DNA of 64,000 nucleotides from Fragilariopsis cylindrus CCMP1102 (lineage: Eukaryota > Bacillariophyta > Bacillariophyceae > Bacillariales > Bacillariaceae): the NCBI GenBank assembly GCA_900095095.1, contig FMBT01000327.1:186001-250000 (forward strand). Direction: 5' to 3'. Positions within the stretch are counted from its first letter, which is position 1. Every line of letters starts with the position of its first letter. Positions 10,864 to 21,758 of the stretch are shown in pieces. A program made the position numbers and the translations under genes. Below the pieces are notes generated by a model. It made no database searches and was not told the origin of the DNA. It saw nothing but the letters and a program-made list of their open reading frames with translations.

Positions 10864-11290
10864 AAACCAAAACCAAGTTTTATTCACAACAACGACCACT
10901 CTCATAACAACATGTTGTTGAAGGAAATCAGATTTAATACGGATCGACTACAATACATCTATGAACACATAATACGGAACTACAACATCCCCGCTTTACT
11001 AATCGCGGGTGTGTGAAAGGGTTTTGAAATATTTCATTTAAATAGTTTTATATATATAATATTATACATTATTTACTTTTATTATCTATCTATATGCAAA
11101 AATAATGTCTGTTTTACATTAAAAAAATTGCACCATCGTAACTTTTTCTGGCAAGGATTTTAGCAAAGATCATCGTAATTTTGTTTGTTCTACGCGTATG
11201 TTTCGCGTGTGAATCTGTAGTACAAGAGGTAAAAGGTACTTTTTTCATGTTTAGCGCGTATTCGATACGAAAAACTAGCTGTTGTAGTAC

Positions 11291-11511
11291 TACTTCCTTC
11301 GTTCACCGCTAAGTGATAGCGTGCTATCGCCTGGAATTATTAGAAGATAGAAGCAAGTTGAACCCTTAAAATCTACCTACAAAATGCGAAATGTACGAAA
11401 CAAATAAAAATTAGCGAAGCTTTTACGAAAATTTAAGGGTTCAATGCGCTTTTATCCACCAATAATTCCACGCAATAGCGCGTATTCACTTAGCGGTGCA
11501 CGGAGGAAGTA
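11291..11511. mobile_element. MITE-like element with 80-bp terminal inverted repeats
   Basis: Arms 11291-11370 and 11432-11511 are inverted copies of each other with roughly 15 mismatches in 80 positions. Shared blocks include 'caccgctaagtga', 'tggaattatt' and 'gaacccttaaa'. They enclose a 61-bp AT-rich loop. There is no coding capacity. This is the architecture of a non-autonomous foldback/MITE element; a long hairpin transcript is an alternative. No clear target-site duplication is visible, though ctagct-like sequence lies near both ends. Confidence 0.65.
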
Positions 11512-12138
11512 CCGTAGCTAGCTAAAATATTTTTGAATTTTTTGTTGAACAGGACTGATTATTCAATCAAGTATTATGTGTGTGTGTGTGTGATAATGCC
11601 TGCAGAGGACAATCATGCCTCTATTGTCAATAAAATCATAGCAATATAATAATAAGAGGCAATATTTATTCTTTATATCATTTCTTGTACATATTATTAT
11701 TATACCATCTTTTTCCACTTTCTTCTGCGACTCACCAAAATTAGACTCACTTGTGTACACACCTCCATATAATTTTCCATGTCAAATTGAGCCCCACCAC
11801 TTCAATTTCTTGTGCCATATATATATTTCTGTTGTTGTTATATTTATTTTAATGCATTTTCCATCATGTTGTCACAGCCATGGAATTTATTGTTTTCTTT
11901 TTCAAATCAAAATTGTATTGTACATACTCTTTATTGAATAAGGACTGAAAATCTCTCCTGTTAAAACAATGGATGCAAGTAATTTGTTACTGATATTGCA
12001 ATTGGTGTGGTTGCGTACCCATTTTATAGGCAAGATAACAACACACACATGAGATGTGTGTTTTCAAAATTGTTATAGCTCTACGCATGTTGTTGTAGGT
12101 ACTATCATATCACAAGTAAGTGCTGAATCATGTTTACT

Positions 12139-12200
12139 ACTATGGTAGCTAGTATAGTTAGACGCAAACACTATGGTAGCTAGTATAGTTAGACGCAAAC
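12139..12200. repeat. Perfect 31-bp tandem duplication
   Basis: 'actatggtagctagtatag' plus 12 further bases occurs twice with no spacer (12139-12169 and 12170-12200) and no difference between copies. Perfect identity in non-coding sequence implies a very recent slippage or duplication event. Confidence 0.9.
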
Positions 12201-13117
12201 ACATTTTACAGGCAAAATGAATAATACTACTAGGTCCTATACATATTATGATGTGCGTATGTCATGTGACTAGCTAGTTCTACTACCGTAGAGTGCGTAA
12301 TAGTACAGTACAGTATGGTGTAGCGAATTCGATTGGCAATTATTCTGAGGCACAACTAAAAGCCGTTAAGTTTGCTATTTGGCATTGTTTAAATTTAAAA
12401 TACTTCAAACAAAAAGAAGTATTCTTTGTATGAGATCTATCCAATAAAGAATTCAATTGCACGATAACCGTAGACAAATACCTAGTAGTACATGTAAAAG
12501 TAGACAGCTGGGAATGGTCCAGCTCATGGGACTCAAATACGACTCAATTTTTTGCCTGGCCCTGATGCTGAGCCGTGTGATAAGGTTTTCACTTGTATTG
12601 ACAACAGCAACAACAACATATTGATGTATCAATGGTCTAAACTAGATCAAACAGTAGTAAATCATAGGATCAAACGATAATGATGGGTAACATTACAATA
12701 GAAAAGAGGGGAAGAAAAAGGAAAAATACAATAGTAGAAAGAACGACAAAAGTTGTGGTTGCATATTAATATTAATACAAGATTATCAAATTATCTTGTT
12801 GTTTTGTTGTTGTTCCTCTTATTTTTTAAGTTCCTCAATCTTTTCTATCAAGGAACAATAATACCGGCTTCATCTTCGTCTTCATCAAGTTCTCTAATCT
12901 ATCATGACAGAATTAACAGGATTCAGGTTATAAGGTATTTGGGTGTATTTTTCGCGTGTAAAAACACGGTAATTTTCATATAAAAAGACTAAAAAATGAA
13001 GAACTTTGGAGATCAGAATGAAGATGAAGATTTGGACAAAACAAATTGAGCTTCGACCGTGTTACAGTAGAAACCCAAGCCTATGACCTTGAATGGTGAT
13101 ATAGTGCCACTTTAATC

Positions 13118-13140
13118 ATGTGTTATGTGACATAACACAT
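13118..13140. promoter_or_regulatory. 23-bp palindrome upstream of the CRAL-TRIO/DUF6824 gene
   Basis: Arms atgtgttatgt and acataacacat are perfect inverted copies around a single G at 13129. It lies about 340 bp upstream of the start codon at 13478. A dimeric transcription-factor site is possible; no factor can be named. Confidence 0.45.
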
Positions 13141-13477
13141 AACAATGTTGAATACATCCAGGACAGGCAGAAAAAAACTACTGTCTAACAATAACAAGTC
13201 ACAAGTCACTAAGCAAGGGGGCTTTTAAATTTTTAGTACAAATTATTTATCCACGTATGAACGGAAGATGGTCCTAGAGTACTGGGGGATACGAATTTTT
13301 CTAATTTAAAATCGAGGTCACTGATGTTTTTGTTTTTGATTCGATTTTCTCCCACAACGAATAAAAAAACAACCGCGACAAGACAGCGAAGGAAGTACAC
13401 GTATTTATTCGCATTACGATGCGCGTTACGATAAGTAAGTAAATTTATAAATAGCATAAATTCAGAATAATAATATT

Positions 13478-15558
13478 ATGAATAACAACGATGCTTATAG
13501 AAGACCGTCGATGTCTTCTTCTTCTCCTTCAACGTCCTCTTCAACAGCGATAACGTGTGCGACTGGGCCTATGACGTTTTCTGCTTCTGATCCAGATCCA
13601 GATATTGCAGCAGCAGCGTCGGTCGACGCTTTGTTGGCTAACGAATTGAATAAGTTATCGTTTCAAGAACGTGAATCGATCAACGAAGAAATACACGGTG
13701 TCGATGTACGTAATCTTGGTGTAGAAGAAACACCACAGTTATTGAGAGAATCATTCCAACAACTCAATGTAGAATTAGAACAAATACGACCAGAACGGGT
13801 CCTATTCGATAGAAGTCAGAAGTTGTTTGGATCGACAACATATCTTAATACTGAAGAATTTAGAATTATGTTCTTGAGATGTGATCTCTTCGATTGTCGA
13901 AAGGCTGCAATTCGGCTTTGCGATTTCGTTGATTTAGTACACGAATTATACGGCGACGTTGCCTTGCGGAGACGGGCATATCTTACCGACATGACCGAAC
14001 TTGAACGAAGAATGCTACTTGCGGGGTAAGTGGTTATAAGATCTTGTTTTCTTTTAAAACTCAGAAAGTAAAAAAAAGAAAATAAAATGACCAGTGTTTC
14101 GAAGTTGTATATCTTCCACCAAATATTAATTTTCCTGTTACTTTTGTCTCGTTTCACTCCACCTATCCCCTTTGTGAAAAACAAAACCACAGCGCCTACC
14201 AGGTCTTGCCGGGAAGAGACCGTGCGGGACGACGATTATTAGGAAGTATTGCATTCGACGCACCAAAATCCTTTTCTATGCAATCACGACTACGACTAAG
14301 TTTGTACTGTATATTATCCGTCCTCGAAGACGTCGAAACTCAAAGGAAAGGTGTTATATCGGTCTCATGGTGGCACAATGTTACTGTTGACGATTTTATA
14401 TTGAGGGGGAAAGTCCACAAACGAATGATTTGCTTCCCCATGCGTTTAGGAGCACTACATTGTTGTATTCCATCCGAATATTCCGGTTCGAGTACCCAAA
14501 ACAATAATAAAATCAATCCAGGGAGTAGCAACGGGGTTGTTTTATCTGGACTGTCAGAGATAATCAAGGCGATGTTCGTGTTGTCGATTGGGCCTAAATT
14601 AAGACCTCATTTTAGAATGCACACTGGTGAGTATTTGTTCTCTTCTACTTCTTCTTCTTTCTTCAAAAAGTTTGCATGTCGTTCGTGTATTATTATTTTC
14701 CGTTTTATCAATATCATTTTTGAATCTTCCTTTTAAACAATCACTCACTATGTTTCCTACATTTCAACTATTTGACTATTTATTGTTTTGTTTTGTTTAG
14801 GTTCGGCGGTGGAATGTATGTATGCTCTCCAATCATTTGGCATTCATTCAGATCAAATCCCAGTCAATATTTCGACGGGAAGACTAAAGACGAAACAACA
14901 TTCGAAGTGGCTGCAATTATGTCAACTTAAAGAGGATAGCTTGAAAAAATATGGCTATAAATTTGATCGTATAATAGAATGTCCCAATAACAAAGACATT
15001 TTGTTCGGGAGGGGGCGACCAATTATGAGACATCCCGGAAACGCAATAATGAGAAATATCGTCCAATCCAAACTTGAAGAATATTCAAACTCACGATCAA
15101 AAAAAGAAAGTATCCTGGTAACGTGGGATGTAGTGAGATTACTCAAGGGTAAATACGGTGCGCGATTCCTTAAGGAAGAAAATGGCGAAAACAATGGTCT
15201 GGGGTGGGTTGAGGTATCAAATGATACAGCAAGAAGTAAAGTAAGGATTGCCTTTCGCGACGCACGAACAAAAATACTTAAGTCAGCAGAGATGGAAACG
15301 GCGAATAATACCGCTACTATAAATACCGCTAAGGATAATTGTGCAGTAGACAGTACGAACACCAAGAGGAAGGGCGATGCAACTACCGTATCATTATTAT
15401 CCTCTAATATTGCCGCCATCCCGTTTCGTAAAATAGATTCTCAAGTTCAACATAACGATAGCAGCACGTCGGCATTTTTAGCAATGAATGGCAATCAAAG
15501 TACTAATACCGGAAAACGACCAAGACTATGTCAAACTTATTTCAATTTCGACAATTGA
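13478..15558 (+). CDS. CRAL-TRIO-like plus DUF6824 domain protein (3 exons)
   Basis: Join 13478-14025, 14193-14626, 14801-15558; 579 residues. Both introns (167 and 174 bp) have GTAAGT/GTGAGT donors and phases that match exactly (2, then 1). After a Ser-rich start, residues about 50-120 carry a diatom-typical segment: 'ELNKLSFQERESINEEIHGV' then 'ETPQLLRESFQQLN'. Residues about 125-380 ('VLPGRDRAGRRLLGSIAF', 'GVISVSWW', 'PHFRMHTGSAVECMYALQSFGI') fit a CRAL-TRIO/Sec14-like lipid-binding fold. Residues about 385-480 are a DUF6824-type domain: 'DILFGRGRPIMRHPGN' and a terminal 'SKVRIAFRDART'. DUF6824 is expanded in diatoms and of unknown function. There is no signal peptide, so it is probably cytosolic or nuclear. 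Domain identities rest on motif recognition. Confidence 0.85.
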
Positions 15559-15966
15559 AGTACCACCACAGCTACCGGTACAAACAACTACGTTACTGGC
15601 CCTCCTCCGACGATGATCCAATAAGGTGGTATTTTATAAACTGCTGACGGCAACAATATGAACGACCATAACTTTAGCCAAAAATATCTAGAGAGAAATT
15701 CCTAGCATATATACAGAGCTACGTACGTGTGGATACTCACCACCCCTTTAGTGCAAAAGTAGAACCTTTTACCGACTAAAATCCGCTTTTTATAAGTTTT
15801 TCCTAAATGCCATTTTATGATCTAATAAAATTAAATTACAGAAGTATACATATCCTTTATATTGTTTCTATGAATTGATATGGATTGAAAATAACCCTTC
15901 CCTGTTATAAGTTCAGTCATGCACGACTTTGTTTTTGTATTTTTCCTCGACAACTTTAATCTCTAT
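15559..15966. other. Convergent intergenic
   Basis: About 400 bp between the 3' ends of the DUF6824 gene (+) and the Na+/H+ exchanger gene (-). AT-rich; nothing else supported. Confidence 0.6.
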
Positions 15967-18757
15967 TCAAATGTTATTAACTGTGTCAGCATTAGCGGTC
16001 GTTGCAGTCATATTGGACTGAACGGGTACAGATCGCCCGCCGTGGGTGCCAACACTAACACACTTTCCGCTACGACGACTTCGGTCGGAGTCATTATCAA
16101 TGTTACTATAACTACCAGTACCTTCTTCGTCTTGATCGTCTATGAGCGATCGATCTTTAGGAAAGGACGTGTCCTCCTTTAAAATGCTACAATCCAAACC
16201 GAATAAATCTTGTTGTGATAATTTTCGACGACGATAGTCACGAACTCGATATTTTCCTCTACTATTAAGATGTTTATGTTTTGCCTGTCGATGCTTTTGT
16301 GCCGTTAAGGTAGCTCCTAAATTCTGTCCTGGAACAAATTTAACGATGATGTCGTTATCCAATCCCTCGTCCACTTGCTCGATATACCCACATGATTCGT
16401 CCATAAATTGGATATTTTGATCTCGCACCACAAATCTATAGATCCAGTGATATTCTGTTGTTGTCGAGATAAGGTATCAACGAATGCGAGTGAATGAGTA
16501 ATCGATTGTGACAGGGAAATTAACCGAGTTCGAGCAAGTTCTTGCCAAAAACAATGTATATCATCCCAAACAAAGCAAAAGGTAAATATTTATATATATA
16601 TATATATAGACATACGTACCAAAATGTAAAAGCTTTCCCTTAAGTTTACGCTGTTGGTGCCAAGCTCTCATATATTCATCATTGTCGACATTCATTCGTA
16701 TGCCTAATCGATCCATAAGGGGTTCCGTTGCTCCCCCCATTAAAACTATTGTTATGACAACGATGACCATCGTCGCTGCAATGAATTCATCCCGATGGCC
16801 GTAAACGTCTGGAAATTCTCGTGCACATGCGTACGCCACTGCTCCTCTCAATCCGGCGAACCACAACAAATGCATAAACTTAACGGGGATGATCTTGTCA
16901 CGTTTTCGTTCGGGAATTTCTCGTTTGCTCACTACGGTCGGCATGAGTTGGTAAAACGAAGTTGACATTACGCTCGTATCGGCTGAGGACATGTTGGAGG
17001 ACGTGTTGCAGGACGCAGACGAATCATCTCCGACCGATGCCTCACATACTCTTTCTAGAGAAGAAGAAAGTGTCGTGGGTAGTATCTCAGGAATCCTATC
17101 TCCCCCCTTATCAATTATGTCGTCATCATAAAGATTGGAATCTTCCTTCGTACTATTATAGTCTCGTGTCGGTGTCGGTGTCTCTATATCGACCATCATG
17201 TCCTTTTTCGAGCTCTTATTTTCAGGATCATCTGTACTTTTATTAGACATCATTTCAACGGCAACAGTTCTATTCGCCGTATTATCTATTGGTCTCGTCA
17301 AACTCAGATTGTACAAGAAACTTAATGGATACACACCGATAGCTCTTCCTAACAAAGCTGCGACGAATGCCCATGATACGAAGGGCCATGAAAAATGTCC
17401 CTTGTGCATTCCGCAAACGCTCAGTCCTAGTTCTAAGAAAATGCATACTTCTGCCAGAAAGGCCAACAACCGAAAAATGATGCGTGCGTACTCTCTCGTT
17501 TCTTCCGAGACATTAGGTTCCATATAACGCCGTGCGAAGATGCCTGTGAAGAAAATCGTGATCATACCACTCAATTCCAGTAACTCTGAAAGCATAAAGG
17601 GAATATATACTGGCATGATATACAAGCTCAGTTCTAATACCTTGTGGTCTCTCATTCTTCCGTGTTTGAAAGCCAATCCCATTAAACTCGCAAAGACTAA
17701 TCCTAATATTGGAGATACGACGCACTGTACGAGTAAATCGAGAAGGTACTTCCCTACATTCTTGTAGAGATCGATATTGTTGTCATTATCATAATTCTGC
17801 ATCGCATTTTGTCTCAGGAAATCCGCTAGAGTTTTGAAGAGCACCAATGCAACAGCGTCATTTAATGCTGATTCTCCAAATACCAAACTGAAAAGATGTG
17901 GATCGACACGTTTACGTTGTAAGACTCCCACTACGCTTACTGTGCATATGGATACAAACGAGGACAAGAGGACAAAAAATATTGGAGAAGTTTGAGGTAC
18001 ACAATGTTAAAAAAGAGAGTAACGAAGAGAAGGAACATCAATAGACCCGCAACACTAATGATTGGAAGTATCACAACTCTATTGGGTCAGCACCCGAGCA
18101 AATAACTGACGTACCAGTGTCTGTGGCGGCAATAAGTGCACCAAACGTTAGTAACTCTAATGGAGTTGGGTTGAAGGCATCTCCCAGCCAACCCTTCGTA
18201 CTCAAAAACCATAAAAATCCCCCGGCACCAAATGCCGATAGGACTGTTCCACCAATAGAGAAAAGTGCAATAGCACCGAAATGTCTATAGAATAATTCTC
18301 TTTGGAGCTGATAACCGGAATTGAACAAAATCGGAGGCAGCAAGGCCAAGAAAAATACCTTACTAGGAAATAGTAAGAAGAAATTCGGTAATGCTCTCAT
18401 GTACTTGCTTGCGTATTCCGATTCGTTAAAGTCTTCTCCGTCGTTGTGATATTGCTTATCGTATGCAAAGGCAAAGTAATCGTCCGTTCCATCGTGTTCG
18501 GATTGATAATGGTTCTGATAATCTTCGTAATCGGATTCGTTTAGCAGTCGAACTATGAGGGAGCAAAACATCCCTACCAAAAGTATCATTGCCGGTTCGC
18601 TGATATATGTTCTCAATCGTGGTGATTCTTCAAGAAATCTCGATAGGAACAACACAACTACAAGAATGGCGGAAAACAACAGGAAAAATATCTGAGTCGT
18701 CCTCTCATCGTCGTAGGTGGTTTCTGTGGCGGTGTTCGTCGTCGTCGTCGTCGTCAT
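15967..18757 (-). CDS. CPA1-family Na+/H+ exchanger (3 exons)
   Basis: Complement of join 15967-16454, 16620-17939, 18115-18757; 816 residues. Introns are 165 and 175 bp, with GTACGT donors and matching phase 1. The start is the ATG at 18757 because the open frame above it has no ATG. The membrane domain has about 12 predicted TM segments from residue 20 onward. It includes 'ALIAATDTVSVVGVL', the signature 'VFGESALNDAVALVLF' (about 231-246) with the conserved Asn-Asp pair, and 'FAGLRGAVAYACARE' (about 571-585), all hallmarks of NHE/CPA1 antiporters. A hydrophilic insertion of about 140 residues, rich in Ser/Thr/Asp, lies between TM segments before 'FAGLRG'. The C-terminal tail continues as 'LHFEYHWIYRFVV' and ends basic then acidic. 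The likely role is electroneutral Na+(K+)/H+ exchange in pH, volume or ion homeostasis; membrane location cannot be told from sequence. Confidence 0.92.
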
Positions 18758-20498
18758 GGTACCGAGTATGGGATCATATGTTGATCCGCGGTATCGATAC
18801 GGTAGTAAGTGCTTGTTGCTACTATCGTTTTTGACGTCGTTCTTCGAAATGTGCTTAGTGATTATTACAGGACGTAACGATCCTTTTGACGGTACGAACA
18901 ATTCTGTGAATATGCACGTGCCACAATTATGGAATAAAGAAGTATGAGATCATCTACCTATTGGATCCGTGGCACAGTTTCGATACGGTATTTAAGTGAT
19001 GTTGTTGTTGTTTTCGTTGCTTTCACTTTCCGTCGTCGCCGTTATTCGGAATCATGTGCTCAGTAATATCACAATAATGCGTTGAGCTGTCACATAAATA
19101 CGAGAGAAAGGCCAGCAGAAAAGAGAGCAGAAATATAAATACCATAAACATAAAGATACTGGGATCCACAACGGAGGTACGAAACAAAGTTTTGAGTATG
19201 CACGCGTTATTTCACATTTTTTATGATAGTAAATTGCGGTTAGACGCGAAACTCACGTGGCGCGTGAGAGTAAGAAAAATTCAAAACTCGGTGCGCTCGT
19301 ATTTTTGGGTCGAAACCCCCGGAAATTTGCGATCCATCGCGATACGCACAAGTAACGTTAGAGAGTGTCTCATTTTTTCAATCAAAACAGACTACAGTAC
19401 TAAGACAGACAGATAGATAGAGAGACCTACCTAATCTACACCACATACACACACCACTATTAGGTAGGGTAGAAGTTGGGTTAATCTGGAAAGGTGGTAT
19501 GTTGGTAAATTGACACAACATCTTTCTCCCACAGCATTTCCAAAAGTTCACAAAAATTAGCTAACAACTGACACCTTGTAGTGCTATTCTCTCTTGCTCT
19601 AGATTATTAGACAGTTCTTCACTGTCCCCATGCTATATCACCCCTGCTTTCCCATTCACTTTGATGCTTATTGTATACATTCACATCTTATTTCTGTGCC
19701 CTCAAAAATGAACCATCAACTGGTTTATTTAGGCACAATTCAATCTATGATAATATAATATTATATATTATATTATAGGATGTAATATTATATATATACT
19801 ATATATATTTATATTTCTCACTAGTTCTATTCATTTAACCATTGCTTGGAATGCAATGTCCTTCACACTGGACGGAGATGACGCTCAATTTTAGATATAT
19901 CATGCACTACCGTGCTGTCCGTATGGCTACAATGTGCTACATTGTGTGTATTCAACTTTAGATTTGAATTTGATTTTTTCATGTGACTAATATTTTCATT
20001 ACAGTCTTGTTTCATCTTCCACGATTGCCGATGTACGATTTACTTGCCTAAATCCGTTAGTATTGCCTTCCGAAAGCTTTTTTAAATAGCGAATAACCGT
20101 TACATTTACTTAAGCCTGGAACGATTTTCGCCCGTGCGTGTCAACTCAAGCTAATTATTGTATCTGAATCGCTAATAACGGAAAGAATATTATTTGAATT
20201 TTTGATTTACTACGCTGGTGAATACTAACTTACGGAGTAACAACGTTTTTTTTACAGTGAAATCAAAAAAGAAAAGAAGTTGTTTCTTTATGATTGTTTT
20301 GTTTTGTACGGTAAGCAGTTACAGAAATTCGGTATTAATCCTTTTTTCACACAAAAACAATTGTAACTACTTGTCAGTTATTACATACTTGTACTATAAT
20401 TTTATCGTTTTCATTCGTTGGAAAGAATAAACTAGAATACAGTAGATTAATCTACAGCAACCACAGCAGGCTTTAAAAACCTTCTACAAGGGGAAACC
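18758..20498. other. Divergent intergenic with a degenerate duplication
   Basis: About 1.7 kb. Sequence at about 18957-19085 is a diverged direct copy of about 18779-18885, immediately upstream of the exchanger start: shared order 'ggatccg', 'cgatacggta', 'aagtg', 'cgtcgt', 'atgtgct(c/t)agt'. A TA-rich block at 19748-19815 contains overlapping short palindromes. No gene seen. Confidence 0.5.
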
Positions 20499-21758
20499 AT
20501 GAAGCTAACTATCGCCACAACGATCCTAGCGTCGTCGATTTCGACCACTATCGGATCTCTTCGCAATCATGCCGATGAAAGTGTATCAACGACCCGAAGC
20601 GACCTCTCTGTTTCTTCCATCACTAAGCAATCTGAATCAGATGTCACTGCTGCTTTAAAGGAACGTCGTGCTTCCAAGAAAGAAAATGGAAAGATCATTA
20701 CTCACCTCAAGAACCAACTCGAACAAAAACGAAATCTGGCAGAACAAACCACCGAAATGGATATCGGTGCTCTTTCTCGAGACCTGCAGCAGGTCGTCGC
20801 AGTTGGTGGTAACCTCACTGACTCTTCAGAACCTAGCACTGTCATTGGTGATCTTTACGATCTATGTACATCCAACACAACCGATCCGGGATTCACATGT
20901 ACATGCACTAACCTCGACGTTGAAGCATACACAGCTACCGTCTCTTGTGCATATGCTGAAAAATGCCTTGAACCAACCGAGAATTCCTGTCAGGAAAACA
21001 AGACATTCTGCTTCGTAGAAACGTACAACCTCGAGGTTACTGCACCAGGAACTGGATCTTCCTCGATTTGTTACGATGTTAAGACACCCTCTACGTTCTC
21101 ATACTGTTACGGACTCACGTACACTGCGGAAAGTGAGACACCTGACGGTTGCTTCTTGGAAATTGACGGTACCAAGTGTACCACGTGTGATTTTTCTGTT
21201 AGTGAAATCAACCCGAACATCACTTGTAACGACTTTGACTGTAACAACGTTGACACGTCCATTGCGGATGGTCAGATTTGTGGTGACGATACTATCGTCT
21301 CGAAGAAGATCGAATCATACCTAACGTACGCATCGTTACCGTGCCCAGGTGGGTGTAACATTTGCCCTCTCGGTGGAGATATGACCAATCTTGATGCTAA
21401 TGTCACTATGATCACAGGTGATTCCTACTACTGCTATCAGTTGAATCTAGCAGCTCAACTTGGATACCTCGAAAATATTCCTGGTGATTTGTGCAGCTCT
21501 TTGCCTGCTATTGTCAACGAACCTTGCGGATGCACAGGTATGGCCGAACCTGGAACACCAACCGAATCACCCGTGGATACTACTGTCGGTATAACCGTAG
21601 CTCCTGCTCCAGTTACCGACGGTGAGGTGGTCGTTACTGATACACCCGTCACCGAGGCGGTTCAAGAACCTGCTCCTAGTGGTGCTACATCCAACGGTAA
21701 CTTTTTCCTTACAGTTGCTGCTGCAGTCGTAACTACTTTCGGATGGATGATGATCTAA
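20499..21758 (+). CDS. Cys-rich secreted/GPI-type surface protein
   Basis: 419 residues. Residues 1-20 are a signal peptide. Residues 20-115 are Ser/Lys/Glu-rich and possibly a pro-region. A Cys-rich ectodomain follows (about 120-350) with many paired Cys, including 'CTCTN', 'CTTCDF', 'CPGGCNICPLGG' and 'CGCTG', and several N-glycosylation sequons. A Pro/Thr/Val-rich stalk (about 350-395) leads to a hydrophobic C terminus ('FFLTVAAAVVTTFGWMMI') ending at the stop, a likely GPI signal or tail TM. No enzyme motif is visible. Good C-ending codon usage compared with its surroundings suggests notable expression. A cell-wall or surface role is inferred from topology only. Confidence 0.85.
   Translation: MKLTIATTILASSISTTIGSLRNHADESVSTTRSDLSVSSITKQSESDVTAALKERRASKKENGKIITHLKNQLEQKRNLAEQTTEMDIGALSRDLQQVVAVGGNLTDSSEPSTVIGDLYDLCTSNTTDPGFTCTCTNLDVEAYTATVSCAYAEKCLEPTENSCQENKTFCFVETYNLEVTAPGTGSSSICYDVKTPSTFSYCYGLTYTAESETPDGCFLEIDGTKCTTCDFSVSEINPNITCNDFDCNNVDTSIADGQICGDDTIVSKKIESYLTYASLPCPGGCNICPLGGDMTNLDANVTMITGDSYYCYQLNLAAQLGYLENIPGDLCSSLPAIVNEPCGCTGMAEPGTPTESPVDTTVGITVAPAPVTDGEVVVTDTPVTEAVQEPAPSGATSNGNFFLTVAAAVVTTFGWMMI

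Larger units (their letters stand above)
10864..13477. other. Large gene-free interval
   Basis: About 2.6 kb. It contains the EFL 3' end, a 221-bp inverted repeat (11291-11511), a (TG)n run near 11577-11591, a tandem 31-bp duplication (12139-12200) and a 23-bp palindrome (13118-13140). Open frames are short and low-complexity. I see no gene. Confidence 0.6.
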
